From Planctomycetota bacterium (GTDB taxonomy: Bacteria; Planctomycetota; Planctomycetia; Pirellulales; Pirellulaceae), in assembly GCA_029259935.1 (NCBI GenBank), contig JAJDEH010000370.1:1-18131 (forward strand): a DNA stretch of 18,131 bases, in the 5' to 3' direction. The position numbers and the translations under genes are program-made. This document shows, one piece after another, positions 6,871 to 14,470 of this stretch. Numbering within the stretch: the first letter of the stretch is position 1; every line of letters begins with the position of its first letter. The notes under the pieces are model-generated. The model worked only from the letters and a program-made list of their open reading frames with translations. It searched no databases and had not been told where the DNA came from.

Positions 6871-9381
6871 TTACTCGCGAGTCACGAACTCGTCTAGATT
6901 GATCAGAACACGGCACAGCGCGGTCCAAGCGGCCAACTGGAGCGTTGGCACGCCTTTGGGTTTTTCGCCGACCAGTTGTTCGGCAAGTTGAGGCGTCTGG
7001 CGGTAAGCCAGCAATTGGTCCTTAAGAAATTGAGCCACGCGGACGCGCTCGTCGTCGGATGGCGTCCGGCTTAACGCGATCCGATACAGGCGATCGATTT
7101 TCGGCGACCAATCGTTGCTGCCGTCTCCAAACGAGCGAATAGCCAAAGCCCGCGCGCACTCGACAAACTGAACATCATTCGCCAGCACGAGTGCTTGAAT
7201 CGGCGTGTTCGAGCGGACTCGCCGCGTGCACGTCGTATTCGACTTGGGAAAGTCAAACGCCATCAACGCCGGGTAAGGGCTCGATCGCCAGAAATGGGTG
7301 TACATACCGCGGCGATAGCGGTCTTCATCGGCGGTCGTCTTCCAAGGCTTTGGGTCTTGAGTGAATTGAAAGACGCCTTCCGGTTGCGGCGGGTAAACGC
7401 TGGGGCCGCCGATCTTGTGCGTTAGCAGGCCGCCCGCTTCGAGCGCCGCATCACGGACGATCTCCGCTTCCAGGCGAAAGCGGGCCTGGCGCGCCAGCAA
7501 CCGGTTGTAAGGATCGCGCGCCAGAAATTCCGGCGTCACGTTGGAAGACTGCCGATAAGTCGACGAGGTCACAATCCAGCGATGCATGGCCTTGGCACTC
7601 CACTGGCGCTGCATGAACTCGATCGCCAGCCGATCCAACAGTTGCGGATGCGTCGGTGGGATGCCTTGTATGCCAAAGTCGTTTTCGGTTTCGACAATGC
7701 CACGGCCGAACAGGGTTTGCCAGTGGCGATTCATGACCACGCGCGCCGTCAGGGGATTGTCGGTATCGACCAGCCAGCGGGCAAAGTCCAAGCGGGTCGG
7801 CTGCTCGACATCTTCGTCCAGCGGATGTAGCGCTTCGAGGACTTTAGGTTCGACTTTAACTCCCAGGTCCAAGAAGTTTCCACGGCGATGAACGTGCGTT
7901 TCTCGCGGCTTGCCGCGTTGCTTGAGTACCATCGTCGTGGGTATGACCGGCTCCGACCCCCGCAACTCACCGATCTTGTCCACCATGGGAAACTTCTTCC
8001 GCGCGTCGGCGGTCTTCTTGTAGTGATCCTTAACCAGTTTCTTTTCGGCATCGGACCGCTTTTCCGCGTTCACCTGCAAGGCTGCCTGCAGGGGGCCGGC
8101 GAGCCGCGCGCGTTGTTCGGGAGTGATCGTTTTTTCCCAAGCGAATTGCGCGGCTAGGAACTCGTCTTCCATTTCGCTGATCTGCTTTTCGATGTCCGCA
8201 ATTTCCTTGCGAATCGCGGTTCGGCGGTCAAGGTCGCCACGCGCGATCTGCCAAGCCGAGGGGGCATCGATCTTGGGCTCATCGCAGTTATTCAGGAACG
8301 CGAAGAGCTGATAGTATTCCCGCTGCGAAATGGGATCGTATTTGTGTTCATGACAACGGGCACAGCCAAGCGTGAGACCCAGATACGCGACGCCGGTCGT
8401 CACCACGCGATCGGCGACCGCGTCGACTCGAAACTGTTCTTGGTCGGTGCCGCCTTCTTCGTTGATCAACGTGTTGCGGTGAAAGCCGGTGGCGATTTTT
8501 TGCGACAGCGTCGCGCCGGGAAGCATGTCGCCGGCGAATTGCTCGACGGTGAACTGATCGAACGCCATGTCCGCGTTGACTGCTTCGATGACCCATTCGC
8601 GATACTTCCAAATCTGGCGGCCGAAGTCACGCGTGAAACCGTTCGAGTCGGCATAGCGCGCAATATCCAGCCAATGCCGCCCCCAGCGTTCGCCGTAAGC
8701 GGCGGATGCCAACAGCCGGTCCACCAGCCGCTCGAAGGCATCGGGACGATCGTCGCGGACAAACTGCTCAACCTCGCCAACCGATGGTGGAAAGCCGCGC
8801 AGGTCAAGACTCAACCGCCGAATCAGCGTCGCGCGGTCCGCTTCCGCAGCCGCCGCGAGGCCTTCTTCATCCAACTTCGCGTGAACAAACCGATCGATCG
8901 GACTCAAGGAACGGCCTGGCTGATCGCATTCCGGCAGGGACGATGAAACCGGCTTTTTGAACGCCCAATGATCGGGTCGGATGACGGGTGGAATTTCTTC
9001 TTTTAGGGCCTTGGCTCCTTGATCGATCCAGCGTTTTAGCAACGCCACTTCGTCACCCGAAAGCGGAGGCCCTTCGGGAGGCATGCGTTCGACATCGCCA
9101 TCTCCCATGACCGCACTGATCAGCAGACTCTCATCCGCTTTACCGGCGACGATCGAGGGACCGCTGTCGCCGCCGTTGCGCGACGTCTCGGCAGTGTCGA
9201 GTCGCAACCCGTTCTGCTGCTTGGTTCGCCCATGACAACTCGTGCAATGCTGAGTCAGAATGGGTTTGATGTCGCGTAGGTAGTCCACTTGATCGTCTTG
9301 GGTGTCGTCACCGAAAACGAAGTCCAGCGGCATCACGAGTACTACGCTGGTCAAGAGGATCGTCATCAACCTTGGCATCAT
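6871..9381 (-). CDS. exported PSCyt1-DUF1549-DUF1553 cytochrome
   Basis: An 836-residue protein with AAGGA just upstream of tandem ATGs (9381 and 9378). Residues 1-24 are a Sec signal peptide ending VFG. PSCyt1 (about 33-125) has the haem motif CTSCH at 46-50 and the probable distal methionine in ERMPPEGPPLS (M100). DUF1549 (about 160-365) contains GERWGRHWLDIARYADSNG and the family's own CARCHEHKYDPI at 340-351, a second CxxCH. A charged coiled-coil-like linker (about 385-465) leads to DUF1553 (about 530-815), with TDNPLTARVVMNRHWQTLFG, then STYRQSS and NTPIQALVLAND. It ends in the usual LNLDEF. The length is at the short end for the family because no lectin or carbohydrate-binding module sits in the linker. 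It is the Sec-exported member of the pair completed by the DUF1501 gene 20 bases on. The substrate is unknown; a role in extracytoplasmic electron transfer is inferred. Confidence 0.93.
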   Translation of the reverse strand: MMPRLMTILLTSVVLVMPLDFVFGDDTQDDQVDYLRDIKPILTQHCTSCHGRTKQQNGLRLDTAETSRNGGDSGPSIVAGKADESLLISAVMGDGDVERMPPEGPPLSGDEVALLKRWIDQGAKALKEEIPPVIRPDHWAFKKPVSSSLPECDQPGRSLSPIDRFVHAKLDEEGLAAAAEADRATLIRRLSLDLRGFPPSVGEVEQFVRDDRPDAFERLVDRLLASAAYGERWGRHWLDIARYADSNGFTRDFGRQIWKYREWVIEAVNADMAFDQFTVEQFAGDMLPGATLSQKIATGFHRNTLINEEGGTDQEQFRVDAVADRVVTTGVAYLGLTLGCARCHEHKYDPISQREYYQLFAFLNNCDEPKIDAPSAWQIARGDLDRRTAIRKEIADIEKQISEMEDEFLAAQFAWEKTITPEQRARLAGPLQAALQVNAEKRSDAEKKLVKDHYKKTADARKKFPMVDKIGELRGSEPVIPTTMVLKQRGKPRETHVHRRGNFLDLGVKVEPKVLEALHPLDEDVEQPTRLDFARWLVDTDNPLTARVVMNRHWQTLFGRGIVETENDFGIQGIPPTHPQLLDRLAIEFMQRQWSAKAMHRWIVTSSTYRQSSNVTPEFLARDPYNRLLARQARFRLEAEIVRDAALEAGGLLTHKIGGPSVYPPQPEGVFQFTQDPKPWKTTADEDRYRRGMYTHFWRSSPYPALMAFDFPKSNTTCTRRVRSNTPIQALVLANDVQFVECARALAIRSFGDGSNDWSPKIDRLYRIALSRTPSDDERVRVAQFLKDQLLAYRQTPQLAEQLVGEKPKGVPTLQLAAWTALCRVLINLDEFVTRE

Positions 9382-9479
9382 CGATCCTTGTAAGGAGGGG
9401 GGCGGGAGGGAAAGTCGATTTGCAGGACGCCACGCCGTTGCCGGGCACGATTAACACGCGGCCCGTTGACGCAGACACT

Positions 9480-9508
9480 ACTATACCAAACCTTCAACCC
9501 GATTTCAT
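9480..9508 (-). promoter_or_regulatory. candidate promoter for the 9381-4259 transcription unit
   Basis: On the minus strand ATGAAA (9503-9508) and TATAGT (9480-9485) are separated by exactly 17 bases. They match the sigma-70 -35 and -10 consensus at 4 of 6 and 5 of 6 positions. The -10 lies about 100 bases upstream of the ATG at 9381. This would serve the PSCyt1 cytochrome, the DUF1501 protein and the MenC-like enzyme. Confidence 0.4.
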
Positions 9509-9524
9509 GCGCCGAACGGGCGCA
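9508..9524 (-). terminator. perfect 6-bp hairpin after the propeller-ankyrin gene
   Basis: TGCGCC (9508-9513) and GGCGCA (9519-9524) pair fully across a five-base loop, about 30 bases past the stop of the minus-strand gene ending at 9554. A second small inverted repeat, CTCGC-CAA-GCGAG, lies at 9536-9548. No T-run follows, so termination is unproven. The hairpin also abuts the candidate -35 element of the next unit. Confidence 0.25.
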
Positions 9525-9553
9525 ATCCGCCCTGCCTCGCCAAGCGAGCGGCC

Positions 9554-12500
9554 TCAATCGGAAGACTCGCCCGCGTGGTCTCGCAGCATCTTGGCGATCC
9601 GGGGGCGTTCCCGCTCGATGCGTTCAAGATCCAGTTCGAGACCGACCGCGTTTCCAATCCCGGCATAAAAGTCCGCCAAACCCTGGCTCCAGGAAGATGA
9701 AACCACATCGATCGGCGTTTCCCCACGGTTGTTCTTCTTGTCGGCCGCGCCGCCTTTCGCCAGCAGCAGCTTTACAATGTCCGCGCGACACAGGAAGGCC
9801 GCGACGTGAAGTGGCGTGTTGCCGTCGTTGTTGGTCGCCTCTACCTTGGCTCCGTGCTGAATCAGATACTTCGCGATATCGAGACGTCCATGAAGCGCCG
9901 CGTTGCTGAGCGGAGTCGACCCGCCGCGCGGCTGCCGTTCGTTGATCCGTCTGGCTCCCTTTCCCAGACGTTTCTTGACCTCATCCAGATCCCCTCTAGA
10001 AATTGCGTTGGCCAGCGCGTCACGGACATCGCCATGAGCTTCGTCTGTACGCCGCCGCAATTCCGCGGCGGCCTCGGCATCCTTGGTGACGTGGAAAATG
10101 AAGTCGTTACTGAATTGTCCACTCGGGTTCTGTACCTGCAGCAGATGCATACCGGCCGTCGGCAACGCCTCCAGCTCAACCGTGACTTTCTCGTCCTCGG
10201 CCAAACGCGCCGTGCCGGGCACTCGCCGCCCGTCGACAATCACGTAGGCGTCTTCTCGAAGATGCCGACCGCTGATCGTCATGACATGGTTGCCGTCGTG
10301 CAGGATCGGGAATTTCTGCCGGCCTCGTTGCCGTTCGATCGGACCTAAGGTCCAAATTGCCGGTTGCGGGTCTTCGACGTCCGCCTTGACGCCATGTCGG
10401 GCGGTGAACGTGCCGACGAACTTGCCATTCGATGCGAGCGTGACCAATTCTTCGCGTGTGAAGGCCTGGTGATTGCCGTCCTTCTTGATATAGGTGCCGT
10501 CCTGAAATTCCGCGTCGAACTGCAGTGCCACGGGCTCGGGCTTTGAGCCGCCGATAAACACGCCTTCGCCATCCAGCACAACGGCCCCTTCGCGGGCGGA
10601 CATTTCCAATGCACTCAATAGGTCACCCGTCAGATCCTCGCGAGTCGTCGACTTGTTGAGCGTAACCTGGCGGCCGAACGATCCGGAAAACCCGGTGCTG
10701 CCCTGCAGCACCATGTCCCACACGGGGTCGAAGCGGCGGCGGCCTCCCCAGGAAAATTGCCAGACATTTCGTTCAGGGATGCCGCGTTCGGCGACCCTCC
10801 GATAGAAATCGAATTCAACGATGTTCAATCGCCCTTGGGGCAGGATCAGGAAGCGGTCGTAAGCCCCTCGCCAAGTGGGCGCGTCCATGCCGGTGCCAGG
10901 CGTGTTGGTGCTGACCAGAAACGGCATGCGGTGACAGTTTCCGCAGACATTCGGCCGGGGCTTGCCGGGATCGAGATCACCCTCGATATGAAACAGCTTG
11001 AAACCTTGTTCCGCTTCGCTGGATACGACGTTGGTGTAGGCGCGCCTTTGCGCGGGCGGATAGGGCACGCTGAGCAGAAACGTCGCCATGTCGTCGCGTT
11101 CCGCCGCCGACAACATGCCCGCCTTGCCCTCATCGTTGATCGCCGTGTCACTATCCGTGAGCATCGTCGTGGCGAGGCCGCCGTCGATCACATGACGCGT
11201 CGTGCTTGCCGGGTCGTCCAGACTGCTGTTGGGTGGGACCGAACCATGAATGTTGGCGCTGTTATTGCCACCATACGGATCACCAGGCACGCCGTCCCAG
11301 TGAAACGGAGCGGTATCCCGCAGGCCCCGGATCGGCATCGTCGAACGAGGCATGATCTGGTTGCCTCCCGAAACGACGGGCGTCTTCAGTACCCAGAGCA
11401 ATTGGTCCGTATGGCCGTCGGGGTGGCAACTCGCACAGGAAAAGGTGCCGGTCGTCGACGCGTCGGCGTCGTTGAACCAGGTGCGCCCAAGTTTAACCTG
11501 CGGATGCGTCGGATCTTCCAGGCGAATGAACCCAGTAACTTGCGGGTTCGCCGGGTCGGAGACATCGACCACCGAGACGGTATTGGCTACCGCATTGAGG
11601 ACCCACGCTTGTGACGCCTTGCCACCCGCTTCGTTTTCCAGAGCGATTCCACGCGGCACCGCTCCCACCGCGATGCGACCCAGCACCGCGCCGCTGGCGG
11701 CATCGACGGTGAACAGCTTGTCCGAGCCCGCCGCCGAGACCACGAGTGTCGAGTCATCATCACTGACTTGCATCGCAAATGGCGTCGCCAGCGCCTGGCC
11801 CTTTTGTGGATGTTTTGGTGGCAGCGGCTCGAGATCGATGAAGTCGACTTTGGGTTGCTCGCTCTCCTTGTCGGTGGATCGAGGACTTACCCGCGTGATC
11901 CGATTCAGGAAGGCTCGGTTTTCCAACTCCGCCAAACTATGTTTCTTCGTGCCGGCGCGGCCGTTGGCGTCGTTGCGCGCGTCGGTCTGGGCAACAAAAA
12001 CACTGCCTTTGGAATCGACCGTCAACCCATACAGCAACGTGCCAAGCGTATCCACGACTTCGACCAGCTTGTCGGTCTTGGTATCAAAAACGAATAAGTC
12101 CCGATCAGGAACTTCGGGATGTTTGACGATGTCGGTAACATGTCCCAGCGACAACACGTTGTTGTGTCGGACTGAATGCTCCCATGCATCAAACGTCACC
12201 AAGTCGCCATCGATCTTGTCACCGGCACCACCCGAAAGCTGCGTTTTGTTGTTTGACTCGAACGGAATCACGTACAGCCGGTCACCTCGAACCGTGATTG
12301 CTCGCGGGTCTTGAGCCGAGATGCTGAGTCGTTTGATCACTTCACGCGTGGCCACGTCAATAACGGCAATCGTGTTTTCCGAAGACAAGGCCACGTAAGC
12401 CTTTTCATTACCAGCGAAGGCAATCCCCACCGGTTCATCAAAGCGAGTCGCCTTGGTTTTCGGATCGAATTGCTGAATCGTGGCGATCACGTGCAGGTAA

Positions 12501-12901
12501 GTCGCACTGGCCGGATCGGAGTCAATCACACTCACCGAATCCGAGACATGATTCGAGACCCAAACTTCTTTTCCGTCTGGCCGCACCGCAATGCCAACCG
12601 GATCGATGCCGACGTGGACGCGAGCTTGGATCTTTCGAGCCTTACGGTCAATTACATCGACGGTGTCGGAAGGTGTGTTGACGACAAACACCTGGCCGCC
12701 GCTGACGGCGATCGGCGAAGCATGTGGACTCACGAACGTGGGGTGTCCGACCTCGACGGGCGGGCGAGGCGAAGCGGGCGTCTTGGCATCGGAAGCAGGC
12801 GACTTGCCATCCCGCCCTTTTCCATCCAGAGTCGTGGTGACGGCAAAGACCGCGATGAAAATGAAGGCAACGAAAAGCATGCCGGCAGCAATTCTTGTCA
12901 T
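9554..12901 (-). CDS. exported diheme YVTN beta-propeller protein with IPT-like and ankyrin domains
   Basis: A 1115-residue protein; the ATG at 12901 has AAGGA about nine bases upstream. Residues 1-20 are a hydrophobic signal or anchor (cut possible after VFA), followed by a Pro/Ala/Lys linker to about 50. Residues 55-465 are beta-propeller blades with YVTN-type signatures (VFVVNTPSDTVDVID, VWVSNHVSDSVSVID, AYVALSSENTIAVIDV, AWVLNAVANTVSVVDV). A cytochrome-c-peroxidase-like diheme region has CASCH at 489-493 and CGNCH at 653-657, with SAAERDDMATFLLSVPYP between. Residues 866-938 look like an IPT/TIG fold (VMTISGRHL, VIVDGRRV, HLLQVQNPSG). Residues about 956-1075 are three to four ankyrin repeats (GSTPLSNAALHGRLDIAKYL, then GNTPLHVAAFLCRADIVKLLL). 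The neighbours on both sides are haem-protein/Tat-partner pairs. It probably acts outside the cytoplasmic membrane in electron transfer or scaffolding; partners and substrate are unknown. Confidence 0.88.
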   Translation of the reverse strand: MTRIAAGMLFVAFIFIAVFAVTTTLDGKGRDGKSPASDAKTPASPRPPVEVGHPTFVSPHASPIAVSGGQVFVVNTPSDTVDVIDRKARKIQARVHVGIDPVGIAVRPDGKEVWVSNHVSDSVSVIDSDPASATYLHVIATIQQFDPKTKATRFDEPVGIAFAGNEKAYVALSSENTIAVIDVATREVIKRLSISAQDPRAITVRGDRLYVIPFESNNKTQLSGGAGDKIDGDLVTFDAWEHSVRHNNVLSLGHVTDIVKHPEVPDRDLFVFDTKTDKLVEVVDTLGTLLYGLTVDSKGSVFVAQTDARNDANGRAGTKKHSLAELENRAFLNRITRVSPRSTDKESEQPKVDFIDLEPLPPKHPQKGQALATPFAMQVSDDDSTLVVSAAGSDKLFTVDAASGAVLGRIAVGAVPRGIALENEAGGKASQAWVLNAVANTVSVVDVSDPANPQVTGFIRLEDPTHPQVKLGRTWFNDADASTTGTFSCASCHPDGHTDQLLWVLKTPVVSGGNQIMPRSTMPIRGLRDTAPFHWDGVPGDPYGGNNSANIHGSVPPNSSLDDPASTTRHVIDGGLATTMLTDSDTAINDEGKAGMLSAAERDDMATFLLSVPYPPAQRRAYTNVVSSEAEQGFKLFHIEGDLDPGKPRPNVCGNCHRMPFLVSTNTPGTGMDAPTWRGAYDRFLILPQGRLNIVEFDFYRRVAERGIPERNVWQFSWGGRRRFDPVWDMVLQGSTGFSGSFGRQVTLNKSTTREDLTGDLLSALEMSAREGAVVLDGEGVFIGGSKPEPVALQFDAEFQDGTYIKKDGNHQAFTREELVTLASNGKFVGTFTARHGVKADVEDPQPAIWTLGPIERQRGRQKFPILHDGNHVMTISGRHLREDAYVIVDGRRVPGTARLAEDEKVTVELEALPTAGMHLLQVQNPSGQFSNDFIFHVTKDAEAAAELRRRTDEAHGDVRDALANAISRGDLDEVKKRLGKGARRINERQPRGGSTPLSNAALHGRLDIAKYLIQHGAKVEATNNDGNTPLHVAAFLCRADIVKLLLAKGGAADKKNNRGETPIDVVSSSWSQGLADFYAGIGNAVGLELDLERIERERPRIAKMLRDHAGESSD

Positions 12902-13044
12902 TTCGATTTTCCTTGGACTTGCACGATTCCGGAGGCGGCGATCGCGCTAAGTGCATCATGAAATCCGTCAGCCTTGCCGAATGGCACCTGCATTTTCGAC
13001 GGAGTAGGCCGAGCGTGCAAGAGTACAAATGGCACCCAGCGACA

Positions 13045-13090
13045 CCGACCCATCTCGACAAACGGCGATCCTGTCGAATGTCTCTGTCGG
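13045..13090. other. nested inverted repeat between the DUF1552 and propeller genes
   Basis: CCGAC (13045-13049) pairs with GTCGG (13086-13090), and inside it CGACA (13056-13060) pairs with TGTCG (13072-13076) around an 11-base loop. It lies in the 226-base gap between the DUF1552 stop (13128) and the propeller gene start (12901). It could attenuate or end transcription of the upstream pair, or structure the leader of the next gene. No T-run follows on the minus strand, and I found no convincing promoter in the gap. Confidence 0.25.
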
Positions 13091-13127
13091 ATGTTGTTTG
13101 GTTCGCATGCGCCTCGGATGACTCGGC

Positions 13128-14468
13128 CTAGAATTGCGCGAGTTGCTTTTCCGCGTCGCCGAAGCGGTCGGCCTTCAGGCCCATACGGTTCATGATCGTC
13201 AGATACAGGCTGCATAGTTTGCGGTTGTCGTCGCCCTTATCGAGGTATTCGAGTACACGTCCGGTTTCGATCGTTCCACCCAAGCCGCCAGCCGTTAGCA
13301 GCGGCACTTTGTTGGAATCATGTTTGCTGCCGGACCACATGTTGTTCACGAACAGCAGGCAGCAGTTGTCGAGTACGGTTCCTTCGCCTTCGGGCATGGC
13401 GTCCAACCGAGTCGCCAAATACGCAAGCTGACCACAGTAGTATCTCGAAATCCGTTCCCAGTCGTCCGTGCGATCCGCATGGGAAGCGGAATGATGCGCT
13501 TTGCGGACATCGAGGAACGGGTAGAACAAGCCGGAAATGTCGCGGCATAGAAGTAATGTCGCGATCCGCGTCTTATCCGTTTGGAAAGCCAGCGCCAAAA
13601 TGTCGCACATCAAACGCATGTGCTCGCGGATGTCTTCCGGCAAACCGTTGTCGGGTCGCTGCATCGTGACTAGCGATTGGCCTCGCGATTTGGCGCGGTC
13701 GGCGGCTTTGCCTTGCTGAGTTCGCATCCTCTCGATGCGCTTTTCCACTTCGCGAACGCTGGTCAGGTACTCATCCAACTTCGACTTGTCGCCTGAGCTG
13801 ACCTGGCGGCTCAACTCGACGGCTTGCTCCTTGACTCGATCCAACACGCTTTGGTTGCGCCGGCTGCCGCGATTGTCGAACAGGCTGTCGAACGCCAGCG
13901 AGGGATAAACCTCCATCGGAACCGGCGACGTGGCATTCTGCCAAGAAATATGCGAACTGTAGGCCATCGAGAAATTGGTCTCGTGATAGCCGGTGATCGG
14001 CTGTTCGCAACCGAGTACCATGCTGGGCTGGGCGGTTTCTTGTCCCAAATGATTGGCGAGCAATTGATCGATGCTGATGCCACCGCGAAGTTCGGCTCCC
14101 TTTTGCAAAGCAGCGCCAGACAGGATATTTCCGGTTTGCCCCGGATGAATGCCGACGCCGGTCGCGTTCTTGTTGAACAGTCCGGAGATGACATTCATCT
14201 TCTCCTTGATCGGCGCCATGGGCGTTAGGCTTTTGCTCAGTTCCATCTTGGAACCGGCTCCCTTGGCCCACCAATGATCGGGATGCACACCACACGCCAT
14301 GAACAACGCGGCAAACCGTTTGGGATGTGCCGCGTCGTCGCCAGCGAGGTGCTCGCCGCCCCACACCGGAACCGACTCTAGCCAAGGTAAAGCCATCGCC
14401 ACGCCCGCGCCGCGCAGCAGCGTTCGACGGGAGAGCAGGTCTTGGCGGTTGGGCCTGTTGTCGTTCAT
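13128..14468 (-). CDS. Tat-exported DUF1552 (HXXSHH) protein
   Basis: Two ATGs are possible. The one at 14474 makes an ATGA overlap with the previous stop but has AGAGGA touching it. The one at 14468 has the same AGAGGA six bases away and is preferred (446 residues). Numbering from the longer start, SRRTLLRGAGVAMALPWLES (15-34) is a twin-arginine signal. The mature protein follows the DUF1552 layout: FMACGVHPDHWW near 58-69, IHPGQTGNILSG at 109-120, GISIDQLLA at 132-140, a helical section with REVEKRIERM at 241-250, FQTDKTRIATLLL at 297-309 and AHHSASHAD at 326-334. The motif that names the family (HxxSHH) is present but its last histidine is alanine here. It is the usual partner of the DUF1592-family cytochrome just upstream and is probably translationally coupled to it. 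No biochemical function is established for the family. Confidence 0.92.
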   Translation of the reverse strand: MNDNRPNRQDLLSRRTLLRGAGVAMALPWLESVPVWGGEHLAGDDAAHPKRFAALFMACGVHPDHWWAKGAGSKMELSKSLTPMAPIKEKMNVISGLFNKNATGVGIHPGQTGNILSGAALQKGAELRGGISIDQLLANHLGQETAQPSMVLGCEQPITGYHETNFSMAYSSHISWQNATSPVPMEVYPSLAFDSLFDNRGSRRNQSVLDRVKEQAVELSRQVSSGDKSKLDEYLTSVREVEKRIERMRTQQGKAADRAKSRGQSLVTMQRPDNGLPEDIREHMRLMCDILALAFQTDKTRIATLLLCRDISGLFYPFLDVRKAHHSASHADRTDDWERISRYYCGQLAYLATRLDAMPEGEGTVLDNCCLLFVNNMWSGSKHDSNKVPLLTAGGLGGTIETGRVLEYLDKGDDNRKLCSLYLTIMNRMGLKADRFGDAEKQLAQF

Positions 14469-14470
14469 TG

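Noticed and set aside
8344..8946. Long open frames opposite the cytochrome genes (also 10757-11614, 11352-12314, 5954-6616, 4397-5014)
   Set aside because: They lie antisense to strongly supported domain proteins; long antisense frames are expected in GC-rich coding DNA, and none shows a domain or plausible RBS.
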